A stretch of 64,000 bases of DNA from positions 1 through 64,000 of the forward strand of contig NZ_NEJH01000016.1 of NCBI RefSeq assembly GCF_002113025.1, in the 5' to 3' direction. Position 1 is the stretch's first letter. Every line of letters starts with the position of its first letter. The stretch is from Pseudomonas sp. B28(2017). Its GTDB lineage: Bacteria > Pseudomonadota > Gammaproteobacteria > Pseudomonadales > Pseudomonadaceae. The position numbers and the translations under genes were made by a program. Under the pieces are notes generated by a model that saw only the letters and a program-made list of their open reading frames with translations, made no database searches and was not told the origin of the DNA. Below are positions 8,469 to 17,451 of the stretch, in pieces.

Positions 8469-9191
8469 CTACTTGAGCCGCGATTCGTCGAACCACTCCA
8501 GCGCCGTGCGCCAGAAGCAGATGCCCAGGAAGTACGCCGACATCAGCAGCCACAGCCCCATCACCAACGGGTTGATCACTGGATGGTTGAGCACCAGCGA
8601 CAAGCTGCACAGCAACCAGATGGCCGTCACCGCAATGTTGATCGGCATGAACCGACGCACCCGAAACGGGTGCAGGAATTTCATCCGGGTCACGGTCAGC
8701 AGGGCCAGGCCGATGACCGTAATGAAGGTGACCCACGGCGACGGGGCGATGATGTACAGGCACAGGGCAACCACGTTCCAGGCGGCGGGGAAGCCCTGGA
8801 AGTAGTTGTCCTTGCTCTTCATGTTGACGTTGCAGAAGCAGAACAGCGACGACACCAGAATCACCGACACGCTCAGCAGCAAGGTGTAGTCCGGCAGCGG
8901 GATGTAGCGATAGATGAACAGTGCCGGGATAAACACATACGTCAGGTAATCGATCACCAGGTCGAGGATCGAGCCATCGAAGCTCGGCAACACCGACTGC
9001 ACATTGACCTTGCGCGCCAGCGCACCGTCCAGCCCGTCGACGATCAGGGCGACACCCAGCCACAGCAGGCAATGGGTCGGCTGGTTATCCAGCAGCGACA
9101 GGGTGGCGAGGAAAGCGGTGACTACGCCAGTGGCAGTGAAACCATGGGCGCCCCATGCTTTGAGTCTGGCGATGTGCAGGGTTGAGATCAC
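8469..9191 (-). CDS. pcs: Phosphatidylcholine synthase (CDP-alcohol phosphatidyltransferase)
   Basis: This is an inner-membrane enzyme that condenses CDP-diacylglycerol with choline to give phosphatidylcholine and CMP. The CDP-alcohol phosphotransferase signature DG-x2-AR-x9-G-x3-D-x3-D is present (DGLDGALAR, then FDGSILDLVIDYLTY). About eight hydrophobic helices follow. I place the start at GTG 9191 (240 residues), because GGAG lies 9 bp upstream and the protein then begins directly at ISTLHIARLKAWG. A longer frame back to 9305 is possible but adds a poorly hydrophobic tail. It is operonic with DUF488. Confidence 0.85.
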   Translation of the reverse strand: MISTLHIARLKAWGAHGFTATGVVTAFLATLSLLDNQPTHCLLWLGVALIVDGLDGALARKVNVQSVLPSFDGSILDLVIDYLTYVFIPALFIYRYIPLPDYTLLLSVSVILVSSLFCFCNVNMKSKDNYFQGFPAAWNVVALCLYIIAPSPWVTFITVIGLALLTVTRMKFLHPFRVRRFMPINIAVTAIWLLCSLSLVLNHPVINPLVMGLWLLMSAYFLGICFWRTALEWFDESRLK

Positions 9192-9448
9192 GGGGGCGTT
9201 CTCCAGTGAATGAAGCAAGCCAGTTGTCACCCCGCGAACGGGGGTGGTGGCAAAGCGGGTCGGGTTGCAGGTATCGACCGGGTATTCGGGAATAAGGTTC
9301 ACCACCTATGAATCTTAGCTGCGCCGCAAAAAAACACCCCGGACAATCCGCGGTAGCGCGGGCAAGTCGGCCCAACGGTGCTGGCACATTCGTCTGCGAG
9401 GTCTATCGTTGCCTGACTGGAAACCCCCTTCCCAAGAGGTCAAGCGTC

Positions 9449-9526
9449 ATGAACACCAGCGATCTGCTCGAACAATTATTGCGCGCCGGCCAGGGGGCAA
9501 TGACGCAACAAGGTGGTGCATCCGTC
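9449..9526 (+). pseudogene. Remnant of a DUF533/TerB-like gene (N-terminus only)
   Basis: ATG 9449 opens MNTSDLLEQLLRAGQG and continues AMTQQGGAS. This matches my recollection of the N-terminus of Pseudomonas DUF533 (YebE/TerB-like) proteins, which normally continue for about 200 residues through a Gly-rich linker. Here the similarity stops after about 25 residues and runs into a REP hairpin (9537). The rest of the 9192-9657 gap shows no other gene. Confidence 0.55.
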
Positions 9527-9536
9527 ATAAAAAAAG

Positions 9537-9558
9537 CTTCGCGAGCCTGCTCGCGAAG
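9537..9558. repeat. REP hairpin
   Basis: CTTCGCGAG-CCTG-CTCGCGAAG is a perfect 9-bp stem at the break point of the DUF533 remnant. Confidence 0.75.
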
Positions 9559-9617
9559 AGGCAATCACTGCCGAGATGCATCGGAGGGGGGATGAAAAAA
9601 TAGCTCGTAGCGAACTC

Positions 9618-9651
9618 CATGTGGCGAGGGAATTTGCTCCCTCGCCACATG
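9618..9651 (-). terminator. Palindrome downstream of the DUF3313 lipoprotein gene
   Basis: A perfect 14-bp stem (CATGTGGCGAGGGA / TCCCTCGCCACATG) with a 6-nt loop lies 6 bp after the stop codon at 9658. It is a REP-type palindrome. An A-run on the plus strand (9595-9600) gives a T-run on the minus strand about 18 nt beyond the stem, so terminator function is possible but not classical. Confidence 0.5.
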
Positions 9652-9657
9652 GGCGTG

Positions 9658-10332
9658 TTATTTGAGGAACGCCTGGAAGTCGGTACCCATTTTGTCGATC
9701 GCCGCCTTGAAGTCCTTGGCGGTAACCTTCTGGCTCTCGTTCTCCAGGGCGGTGCCAAATACCTTGCGCACCACTTTGGCCACGGTCTGGTTGCTCTTCG
9801 CGTCGATGAACTCGGCTTCGATGAACAGGATGGTTTCCTGGTCACGGTGACCGGTGGCTGCCTGCGTTGCCCCGACTACGGCCGCGATGGGGACCACTTC
9901 ATACCACTTCATGCCTTCGTTCTCGGCGCTTACCCCCGTGATCGCCGCACGCATGATCAGGGACCGGGAACCCGCCGGTGCGGCGGAGGAGTTAGACACT
10001 ACTCGATACTTCTGGCCCAGCGTGGCCTTGGCCTTGTTGGTCATGTAGTTCTGAATGTCGGCCAGCGTCTGCTGGTTGACCCGCTCATTGGGTTTGGGCG
10101 CCGGGTACAGCTCCAGTTTGTTGAACACCACAGTGTCATAAGCATTCGGGTTCCACGAAGGGCTGACCCAGCGCATCGCGGTGCCGCCGCTCGGCGTCTG
10201 GACTTCCTGCAGGTTGTTGTAGTTGGACAGGAAACCTGAGTATTGCGCCTTCTCAGTCACTTTCGAGGTGCAACCGCCTAGCAACAGACTTGCCAGCGCA
10301 GCGCCGACCAGCAGTTTTCGGGACAGATTCAT
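9658..10332 (-). CDS. DUF3313 family lipoprotein
   Basis: This 224-residue protein starts MNLSRKLLVGAAL at ATG 10332 and has a lipoprotein signal with lipobox LLLGGC (Cys at about 21). The mature part fits DUF3313: an early GFLSNY segment, MRWVSPSWNPNAYDTVVFNKLELYP, then alternating strands ending KMGTDFQAFLK. It lies 50 bp downstream of the FadL-type porin gene, so it may be an accessory of that transport system (inference). Confidence 0.85.
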   Translation of the reverse strand: MNLSRKLLVGAALASLLLGGCTSKVTEKAQYSGFLSNYNNLQEVQTPSGGTAMRWVSPSWNPNAYDTVVFNKLELYPAPKPNERVNQQTLADIQNYMTNKAKATLGQKYRVVSNSSAAPAGSRSLIMRAAITGVSAENEGMKWYEVVPIAAVVGATQAATGHRDQETILFIEAEFIDAKSNQTVAKVVRKVFGTALENESQKVTAKDFKAAIDKMGTDFQAFLK

Positions 10333-10382
10333 AGTGGTGTTTACTCCTTGGATGAAATCGTCGTTCTTTCGTTTGCAGTGCA

Positions 10383-11651
10383 TCAGAATCGCCAGGTCAT
10401 GTTCCCGGCCAAGGCTTGAATCCAGGCATTGTCGAATTGACCGGAAACTCGATTGCCCGATACGGATTTGGCCTGGTCCACCGGCATGTCGCCGAGCCAG
10501 ACCATGGCCCAACTGACGTTGACATCGGTGTCCTTGTTCAGAGCATAGGTGGCTCCAGTCGCAATGCGCCAGGATTCGCCCATAGGCACGACTACGCTGC
10601 GATTGCTGTCCGAGACGGCACTGCTGTCGTAGGCCACGCCGAAGTTCCACAACCACTGCTCGGTGGCCTGGTATTGCGCGCCAAGGGAAAGGTGCCAGGT
10701 GTCCTTGAAGCCGGCGTCGACCGTTTTCGATTGTGCTCCAAACGCCGTGGTATCGACCTCTACGGCGATGTCGCCGAACTCGGACCAGTCCTGCCAGTTG
10801 GCCGAGGCCAGCAGCGCCCATTGCCGGTCCAGTTGCTGGAACAGGCTCAGGGTGATGGTCTGCGGCACCTTCATGTCGAGTTCGGTTTCGGTGTTGTTGA
10901 CGCGCTCGAGCAGGCGGCCGTCGCCCTTGACGTCCAGCCGGTCCTTGAAGTCCAGGTCGACCTGACTGGTATAGGTCAGGCCAATGCGTGTGCCGGGTTG
11001 CGGGGCGTAGATCACCCCGACGTTGGCGCCATAGCCCCAGGTGTTGTCCCGGTATTTGAATTGGCCATCAGAGCGGTCAGTGAAGCCGAAAGGGGAGCGG
11101 TCGATGGCGGTGTCTGCCTTCAACATGCCGTACATGGCCTTGATGCCCAGGCCGACCGACCACTGCTCGTTGAAGCGATAAGCCACGCTCGGCACCAGCG
11201 ACAAGCCGAGCAGGCTGGAGTTTTGCGCGAAATAGCGGCCCGACCAATCGTTGTCGTAATTGACCGCCAGCCCGAAGTCGCCGTACTGGCCGAAACCGAC
11301 GCTCCAGTGCTCGTCCAGTTCATGGCTGATGAAGAAGCTGCCACCGGGAATCGGATCGAGGGCATTGCCGCTGCCGCTGCCCGGGACGTTGGTGCCGGAG
11401 TCGCGGTCGAAGCTCAAATCACCGTACAGGACCTGTAAGCCGGCAGTGATTTGCGTGCCGGGCAGGTAGCTCATGCCCGCCGGGTTGCTGGCGATGGTCG
11501 AGGGGCCTTGGGCGCGGGCGGCGGCGCCGGCGTTGGCGAGGCCGGCGTTATCGGTGCCGATTTCGTACAGCATGATGCCGCCGGCCCAGGCCTGTTGACA
11601 GCACAGGGCGAGCAGCGCGCAAGCAGGCAGGGCAAGTGTTCTGACCGGCAT
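10383..11651 (-). CDS. FadL/OmpP1/TodX-type outer-membrane transporter
   Basis: This 422-residue beta-barrel precursor has a signal peptide ending QQAWAGG. The hallmark OmpP1/FadL N-terminus is GIMLYEIGTDNAGLANAGAAARAQGPSTIASNPAGMSYL, and the protein ends with the aromatic-terminated strand GNMTWRF. Family members import hydrophobic compounds (fatty acids, aromatic hydrocarbons). The ATG at 11651 (MPVRTLALPACAL) gives a clean signal peptide. It is followed by the DUF3313 lipoprotein gene. The substrate cannot be told from sequence. Confidence 0.9.
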   Translation of the reverse strand: MPVRTLALPACALLALCCQQAWAGGIMLYEIGTDNAGLANAGAAARAQGPSTIASNPAGMSYLPGTQITAGLQVLYGDLSFDRDSGTNVPGSGSGNALDPIPGGSFFISHELDEHWSVGFGQYGDFGLAVNYDNDWSGRYFAQNSSLLGLSLVPSVAYRFNEQWSVGLGIKAMYGMLKADTAIDRSPFGFTDRSDGQFKYRDNTWGYGANVGVIYAPQPGTRIGLTYTSQVDLDFKDRLDVKGDGRLLERVNNTETELDMKVPQTITLSLFQQLDRQWALLASANWQDWSEFGDIAVEVDTTAFGAQSKTVDAGFKDTWHLSLGAQYQATEQWLWNFGVAYDSSAVSDSNRSVVVPMGESWRIATGATYALNKDTDVNVSWAMVWLGDMPVDQAKSVSGNRVSGQFDNAWIQALAGNMTWRF

Positions 11652-11721
11652 GTATCTACCTCGACAAATGTCCATTTCGAAAACGGGTGACCTGTGCCGG
11701 CCCCCCCCTGGATTCGGCTGT

Positions 11722-11910
11722 TTACCTCGTACCGAGCCAGCCTCCAGGCTGGTCGTTGAAGCGATACTTGAAGTCATCGATGCGGATCGCACTCAAGGCA
11801 CTCTCTCCAAAGTAGAAGATCTCATGCCGGTTCGACGGACTTTTTCCCGTGATCACTGGAGTTTGATCATGGCCGTCCAATTGAACCTTGAGCGTAGGTT
11901 TGAAATGAGA
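11722..11910 (-). pseudogene. Internal fragment of an arylsulfatase gene
   Basis: On the minus strand the translation FKPTLKVQLDGHDQT...VITGKSPSNRHEIFYF...LSAIRIDDFKYRF...QPGGWLGTR resembles the C-terminal third of type-I arylsulfatases. The frame stops at 11722, before the expected end, and upstream (beyond about 11910) the similarity and the catalytic CxPxR region are absent. It is an isolated remnant of about 60 codons next to the FadL-type gene. The family assignment is from recognition of the motif only. Confidence 0.6.
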
Positions 11911-12029
11911 AATATCCAGTAATGTGTAGTCAGAAAGCATTGATTCAGGTGCATTTAACCGAAAGAGTGCTCCGTCAAAGACGCGGGCCAAATCGGGGCG
12001 GCGAGCGGAACTCGCCGCCCCGATCGCCA

Positions 12030-12308
12030 TTACCGGTCGGCAGTGGCGGCCAGCAATGGTGCGATTTGCTGATCGGTCAATGCGGCGTGCACGTCCATGC
12101 TCATCAGGTCGTTCCACTCCAGCACCCATTTTTGAATCGGCACCAGATCACTCGCCTCGGCAATGCCGAAGCCGGCCGAGCTCCCGACAGCGTGCCAGCG
12201 TCCGTGCATGGTGACGCCTTCGGGCGGCGCGCCACCGGTCTTGAGAAAACGTGCGATTGCGGCATCACGGTTGTCCGGGCTGATTGTCCAACTGACGATG
12301 AATAACAT
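12030..12308 (-). CDS. DUF3303 family protein
   Basis: This 92-residue soluble protein starts at ATG 12308 (MLFIVSWTISPDNRDAAI), preceded by a near-perfect AGGAGG. It has the dimeric alpha/beta-barrel pattern of DUF3303: LFIVSW strand, IARFLKTGG helix, GRWHAVGSSAGFGI, and a C-terminal W-x2-L. It is likely a small ligand-binding or monooxygenase-like fold of unknown role. It is monocistronic, with about 200 bp of featureless sequence upstream. Confidence 0.85.
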   Translation of the reverse strand: MLFIVSWTISPDNRDAAIARFLKTGGAPPEGVTMHGRWHAVGSSAGFGIAEASDLVPIQKWVLEWNDLMSMDVHAALTDQQIAPLLAATADR

Positions 12309-12512
12309 CGGCCACCTCCTGTTACGGATTGGCACCGGTTTTCATGCGCGTACCTGGCTGGCGCCGGGGCCATGGCCGCGCTTGGGGTTGCAGTTCCGTC
12401 CTGGCTGGCTTGCGGCAAATCTCCCATGGAAGGCATAGCAGCGCCTCGCGATTCATGTACGACCGCTGATCCTGTTCAGGTGGCTGTTAGAGGGGGGTAA
12501 AGGATGCGTGTT

Positions 12513-13052
12513 TCACCAGCGAAACATGGGCAGTGGCCGCAGCGGCGAGCGGATGAATTGCCGGGCTGAACGCTTTATCAGCATCGAGTGAAAACCATGG
12601 TCGGGAAAGGTCGACTGTATGGTTTTTATGAAGCTTCGGGGCAAGCCGAAACGGACCAGGCCCAGGGACACATCCACCAGATCGGCCTGACGGAAGGGTT
12701 CGACGCTGTCGGCAAAAGCGCCGCGATACCGGCGCACCTTGTGATGCTCAAGTATCAACGCACGGACTTCATCCTTCAGTTCCGGTCGTTGTTGACTGTC
12801 GAGGTACTCGGTGGCCAGGGCAATGGATGGGGGCAGGTAGTCAAGGGTGTCGTCGGTCCAGATACCCAGGTCATGAAACGCCGCCGCGATTTGTACGGCT
12901 TGCGGGGGCTGGCTATCGCTACCGCAGAGGGCACAGTGGAAATTCAGTACCCGGTAAATGTGGTTGCGGTAACCCTGCAGGTCGGCACCGATGGCCAGGG
13001 CGAACGAGGTGAGAATCTCGTCGGTGCGAGGGAATTCGAGAATGGGCTTCAT
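12513..13052 (-). CDS. HD-domain protein
   Basis: This 179-residue protein has metal-dependent phosphohydrolase features: NHIYRVLNFH (first His), AAFHDLGIW (the HD pair), LEHHKVRRY and a late FRQADLVD. The arrangement matches HD-family hydrolases acting on small phosphorylated compounds or nucleotides. Its start codon overlaps the stop of the preceding Cys-rich gene by one base (TGATG), so the two are coupled. Confidence 0.8.
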   Translation of the reverse strand: MKPILEFPRTDEILTSFALAIGADLQGYRNHIYRVLNFHCALCGSDSQPPQAVQIAAAFHDLGIWTDDTLDYLPPSIALATEYLDSQQRPELKDEVRALILEHHKVRRYRGAFADSVEPFRQADLVDVSLGLVRFGLPRSFIKTIQSTFPDHGFHSMLIKRSARQFIRSPLRPLPMFRW

Positions 13053-13453
13053 CAGGCGTCACGCAACAGGTCGTTGGCATTGAGCAGTTCGTAGGCAATC
13101 TCCGGGCGCTTTTCCATGGCACGGCGAATGGCTGCGGGGATGTTGGCGCGGGTCTTGCGGCACAGCCCCGGCAGTTCGCCAATCTGGATACCGATGCCGC
13201 GCATGGTGCGCACTTCATTGAAGCCGGGGGCGATGTCCACGCGGATCCCCAACTGTTCGAACATGCGTCGTTGCACGTGCTCGAGATCGCTCAGGCTCTG
13301 CAGGTTCTCCAGGCGTTCGATCAGGCGTTTCTCTTCGTTGCGGGTCAGAAACAGAATGCGCAGGTCCGCCCCCGGTGTTTCCAGCAACGGGTCACGCCCG
13401 CAGTCGCAGGCGCCGGGCGGGCAGGGTTGGCGAATCGGAGCGGAGGCGTTCAT
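13052..13453 (-). CDS. Conserved hypothetical protein with CPPGACDC cluster
   Basis: This 133-residue protein starts at ATG 13453 (MNASAPIRQP). An N-terminal cysteine cluster (CPPGACDCGRDPLL) is followed by mostly helical sequence rich in Arg and Glu. I do not recognise the family. The three cysteines could bind a metal, or the segment could be disordered. It is translationally coupled to the HD-domain gene, so a shared function in nucleotide or RNA metabolism is conceivable but unsupported. Confidence 0.7.
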   Translation of the reverse strand: MNASAPIRQPCPPGACDCGRDPLLETPGADLRILFLTRNEEKRLIERLENLQSLSDLEHVQRRMFEQLGIRVDIAPGFNEVRTMRGIGIQIGELPGLCRKTRANIPAAIRRAMEKRPEIAYELLNANDLLRDA

Positions 13454-13524
13454 GTGATTCAATCATAGAGCGCCATGATCGAATTTGCCCATAGGGATTT
13501 TGGAGGTTATGCAATGCAATGAAA

Positions 13525-13552
13525 TGTAGGAGCGAGCTTGCTCGCTCCTACA
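13525..13552. repeat. REP hairpin
   Basis: TGTAGGAGCGAG-CTTG-CTCGCTCCTACA is a perfect 12-bp stem just downstream of the decarboxylase gene (stop at 13578 on the minus strand). It may serve as its transcript end. Confidence 0.75.
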
Positions 13553-13577
13553 GGGACTGCGGTGAAACCTGGCTAAC

Positions 13578-15863
13578 TCATTTCAGTACCAGCATCCGGT
13601 AAACGCCGTCTTCGACTTCGATTCCGTGAGTGTCATGGGTAAAGCCGGGGAAGGACTTGTCGAAGGCTTCCAGTGCCTTGAGATACGCCAGCAACGGACC
13701 GTCCGCAGGCCCTGCATTCTCACCCGGCATGAGCAACGGGATGCCTGGTGGGTAGGGCACGATACCGGTGGCGGCAAGGCGCCCGGCAGCTTCGTTGAGG
13801 GTGACCAGTTCGATGTCGTTGCGCACCAGTTTTTCGTAGGCCTCCACCGGGCTGAATTCGGCTTTTGGCAGGGTGCCGAAGGCCTGGGACATGTTGGCGG
13901 TGGTCTTGTGTTTCTTCATGGCGGCGAAGATTTCGTCGGCCAGATCCTTCAGGCCCATGCCGGCATAGCGTTGCTGGTGGGCGTTGTACAGGTCGGGCAG
14001 GCACAGCTCGAGCTCGGCGTTGTCGTCGTAATCACGCTTGAAGTCGAGCAGGGCGTTGAGCAGTGTGCCCCACTTGCCTTTGGTGATGCCAATCGAGAAC
14101 AGGAACAGGATGGTGAAGTCGGTGGTTTTCTCGACCACGATCCCCTGACGGCCCAGATACGCGGTGACCACGCAAGCGGGGATGCCGGAGGCGAGCAGGT
14201 TGCCGTCGTCACCCATGCCCGGGCTGAGTACCGAGACCTTGATCGGGTCGAGCATGCAGTAACCGTCTTCGATGTCACCGAAACCGTGCCATACCGCGTT
14301 CGGGTGCAGGACCCAACAGTTCGGGTCGGTCTTCAGCTGCACCGGATCGACCTCATGGAACGGCACGGTCGCTGCGCCCACCTGTACGGTCGGTGGCTGC
14401 CAGCAGGTGAAGAACCAGTTGTCCTTGCTCAGCATCTCGTTGTGCATGCGCGAGAGCACCTGGCGGAAGCTGATGGCTTCTTCGATCGATTCGCTGGTGA
14501 GGATCTGCCCGCTCGGCGCTTCCATCATCGCCGAGCTGACGTCGCAGGACGCCATGATCGCGTAGTTAGGCGAAGTCGAGGCGTGCATCATGTACGACTC
14601 GTTGAAACGCGCATGTTCGATCGGGTTGCGGCCATCGCGCACATGGATCATCGAGGCCTGGGACAGGGCGGCCAGCAACTTGTGGGTCGACTGGGTGGCG
14701 AATACGGTCGGCTTGGACTTGTCGTGATCGCCCGGGTCGCCGTGCATGGCATGGCGTCCACTGTACAGCGGGTTGAAGCGTGCGTAACCGTACCAGGCTT
14801 CGTCGAAGTGCAGACGGTCAACGCTTTCGCCCAGCAGCTCTTCGACGCGGGTGACGTTGTAGGTCAGGCCGTCGTAGGTGGAGTTGGTGACAATGGCGTG
14901 CACCGGCGTCGGGTCGATGCCTTGCTTGACCAGCGGGTTGTCGGCGATGGCGGCTTTCACGCCTTCGGCGCTCAGGGTCTGCGGCAGGATCGGGCCGATG
15001 ATGCCGTAGCGGTTGCGGGTCGGTACCAGGTAGGTCGGAATCGCCCCGGACAGGGTCATCGCATGCTCGGCGGACTTGTGGCAATTGCGGTCGCACAGGG
15101 CGATCTGGTTGCGCGTGACGCTGGCCATGAGGATGACGCGGTTGGACATCGACGAACCGTTGGTCACGTAGTACGTGCGGTGTGCGCCGAAGACCTTGGC
15201 GGCATAGCGTTCGCCTTGGCCGATAGGGCCACTGTGATCGAGCAGGGAGCCCAGTTCGCCGACCGAGATCGACAGGTCGGAACGCAGCAGGTTCTCGCCG
15301 AAGAACTCGTAGAAGGCACGCCCGGCCGTGCTCTTGAGAAACGCCGTACCGCCGGCATGGCCGGGGGTGTGCCAGGAGTATTCATAGGTGCGGGCGAACT
15401 TCACCAGCGCGCCGAACATCGGCGGCAGGGCGGCCTGACGGTAACGTTCGATAGCGGCCAGGATGCGCCCGCTGAGGAAGCGTGAAGTATCTTCGGGCAG
15501 CCAGATGAAGTCGTCGGCGTGTTGCATGACCAGCAGCGGAATGCTCGAGGCGGTGGTACGGTCGCTGATCAGGAACACCGGCACACGTGTGTTGCGCTCG
15601 CGCAGCTTGACCAGCAGTTTGATGCAGTCGGCGTGGCCTTCGCTGGTGTCCATTTCCCAGCGGATGAGCACACATTGCACGGCAGGGTCCGAACGCAGGA
15701 TCGATGCGGCATCATTGAGGCTTTCCGAGGCCAGTACACTGACGCCACGTCCCTCTACGTCGTGGACCAGTTGATCCAGGGCGCGGCCGAACACGGTTCG
15801 CTTGTCCGGCGGACTGCTGACCAGTAGCGCCAGCATTCCGAGCGAGTGTTTATATTCCGTCAT
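13578..15863 (-). CDS. ldcA: Orn/Lys/Arg decarboxylase (LdcA-type)
   Basis: This 761-residue PLP enzyme is of the bacterial inducible fold-type I class. The N-terminal wing/receiver-like domain covers about 1-130. The PLP core contains YSWHTPGHAGG, TNGSSMSNRVI, HFDEAWYGY and TQSTHKLLAALSQ, where Lys395 is the expected Schiff-base lysine. Its length matches Pseudomonas LdcA, which makes cadaverine from lysine; arginine or ornithine remain possible. The start overlaps the stop of the upstream antiporter by 4 bp, so the pair imports the amino acid and exports the amine. Confidence 0.88.
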   Translation of the reverse strand: MTEYKHSLGMLALLVSSPPDKRTVFGRALDQLVHDVEGRGVSVLASESLNDAASILRSDPAVQCVLIRWEMDTSEGHADCIKLLVKLRERNTRVPVFLISDRTTASSIPLLVMQHADDFIWLPEDTSRFLSGRILAAIERYRQAALPPMFGALVKFARTYEYSWHTPGHAGGTAFLKSTAGRAFYEFFGENLLRSDLSISVGELGSLLDHSGPIGQGERYAAKVFGAHRTYYVTNGSSMSNRVILMASVTRNQIALCDRNCHKSAEHAMTLSGAIPTYLVPTRNRYGIIGPILPQTLSAEGVKAAIADNPLVKQGIDPTPVHAIVTNSTYDGLTYNVTRVEELLGESVDRLHFDEAWYGYARFNPLYSGRHAMHGDPGDHDKSKPTVFATQSTHKLLAALSQASMIHVRDGRNPIEHARFNESYMMHASTSPNYAIMASCDVSSAMMEAPSGQILTSESIEEAISFRQVLSRMHNEMLSKDNWFFTCWQPPTVQVGAATVPFHEVDPVQLKTDPNCWVLHPNAVWHGFGDIEDGYCMLDPIKVSVLSPGMGDDGNLLASGIPACVVTAYLGRQGIVVEKTTDFTILFLFSIGITKGKWGTLLNALLDFKRDYDDNAELELCLPDLYNAHQQRYAGMGLKDLADEIFAAMKKHKTTANMSQAFGTLPKAEFSPVEAYEKLVRNDIELVTLNEAAGRLAATGIVPYPPGIPLLMPGENAGPADGPLLAYLKALEAFDKSFPGFTHDTHGIEVEDGVYRMLVLK

Positions 15864-17269
15864 GATTGAACCTCCAGAGTGGCTTTAGTCAGATTGTTCA
15901 CCGGCACTGGCTCGGCAATGAGGTGCTGCGCGCTGACGGTTTGCGTCGGTACGCTGTTGTTGAGAGCTTCGAGGCGGATCAGGCGGTTGTTGACGAAGCC
16001 GAACAGGGTGTAGCCAACGATGGTGGCCACGCCGCCGAGCATCAGGGCCTGCTCACCGGAGCTGTACAGCGCCAGATAGCTGTAGGCTGCGGCGACCAGG
16101 GCAATGACGTTGGTCGCCAGTGCCTTGCCTTCCGGCACGTTGGAGACTTTCTGCATGGTCATCAGTGCGGCCATGGACAGGATGTAAGGCACCAGGTTGG
16201 TGACCACTGCGAGGTTGACGAGGGTGTCGAACTGCTTGCTCAGGTCGGGACTGATGGTGAGCAAGGCCAGCGCGGTCTGTGCGGTGAGCAACACCAGCAT
16301 GCCGACGATTGGGGTTCCCGCCTTGTTGGCCTTGGCGAAGATCGACAGGAAGTAACCGGTGTCAGCCGAGCTTTTGTACACCTGGGCGATGGTGAACTGC
16401 CAACCCAGCAGCGAACCGATGCAGGCGAGCACCATTGCCGCCATCACGATATCCCCGACCATCGGGGTGAACATCTTGGCGAACACCAGGCCGAAAGGTG
16501 CGGTGGACGCGACCAGTTCTTCGTTGCCGACGATACCGAAGATGACGTTGGTGGAGACGATATAGATCACCGCCGCACCCAGGGTGCCGCCCAGCACGGC
16601 AATCGGCACGTTGCGCTCGGGGTTTTCCACCGCGTCGGTGTTGGCGCAAGCCGATTCCAGGCCGAGGAAGGCCCACAGGGTGATCGCCACCGAGGCGCCT
16701 GCCGCTTCGAACCAGCTCTTGTCATGGGGGTTCCAGCCGGCGGCGTAGACGCTGCTGTCAAACCAGAACCAACCAACCGTGGATACCAGCACCACCGGTG
16801 CAATCACCCCCCAGACCGTCACCGCGCCGATCCGGCCGGTAATTCTGGCGCCGCCAAAGTTGGCGAAGGTGGTGATCCATAACAAGGCGATGGTCGCCAG
16901 GCCTACTTGCAGGGAATCAAGTTTTATCCCGAACAACACCTGGATATAACCCACCGCAGTAATACTGATCGCCACGTTGGCAATCAACAGTGAGAGGCCG
17001 TAGGTGTAGTTGGTGATGTAGTTACCTGCCTTGCCGAACGTGTATTCGGCATAGCCACCCATGCCGCCGGTCTTGCGGCTGAGCATCCCGCATCGCGCAA
17101 AGGCGTAGGCCAGAGCGAGGGAGCCGGTGGCCGTCACCAGCCAGGAAAGAATCGAAATTGCACCGACTTCTGCGAGTTTCGTTGGTAGCAGCACAATGCC
17201 GGAGCCCAACATGTTGACGGCGGTCAACATTGTCAGTTGCCCCACACTCATTTTCTTTGCGACTGACAT
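15860..17269 (-). CDS. APC-family amino acid/polyamine antiporter (PotE/CadB-like)
   Basis: This 469-residue integral membrane protein has about 12 helices. The N-terminal MLGSGIVLLPTKLAEVG and GGMGGYAEYTFGKAG motifs are typical of the basic amino acid/polyamine antiporter family, and FLGLESACANTDAVENPERNVP is the conserved loop after helix 6. It is translationally coupled to the decarboxylase gene (ATGA overlap), the same arrangement as cadBA/potE-speF. The likely role is lysine/cadaverine exchange, giving acid resistance or amine excretion. The 182-bp AT-rich region upstream should hold the operon promoter. Confidence 0.88.
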   Translation of the reverse strand: MSVAKKMSVGQLTMLTAVNMLGSGIVLLPTKLAEVGAISILSWLVTATGSLALAYAFARCGMLSRKTGGMGGYAEYTFGKAGNYITNYTYGLSLLIANVAISITAVGYIQVLFGIKLDSLQVGLATIALLWITTFANFGGARITGRIGAVTVWGVIAPVVLVSTVGWFWFDSSVYAAGWNPHDKSWFEAAGASVAITLWAFLGLESACANTDAVENPERNVPIAVLGGTLGAAVIYIVSTNVIFGIVGNEELVASTAPFGLVFAKMFTPMVGDIVMAAMVLACIGSLLGWQFTIAQVYKSSADTGYFLSIFAKANKAGTPIVGMLVLLTAQTALALLTISPDLSKQFDTLVNLAVVTNLVPYILSMAALMTMQKVSNVPEGKALATNVIALVAAAYSYLALYSSGEQALMLGGVATIVGYTLFGFVNNRLIRLEALNNSVPTQTVSAQHLIAEPVPVNNLTKATLEVQS

Positions 17270-17451
17270 TCCGTTGCCTCACTTAGTTGGCGATTGAGAG
17301 TCTTAGCTATAGCAAAGGATTGAAAACTCGCAAGAAATGGCGTCAACCATTTCGTTTTTGCATTAATTCGCAAAAAAGGCAGGATGCTGGCCCCCAAGTT
17401 TAAGAATCCTCAGCAAAATTAGTTCATTTTCAGCCAGTTAAATAGGTCAAG

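Noticed and set aside
13626-15485. 619-codon plus-strand frame
   Set aside because: It is the antisense of the PLP decarboxylase gene, whose conserved motifs on the other strand are unambiguous.
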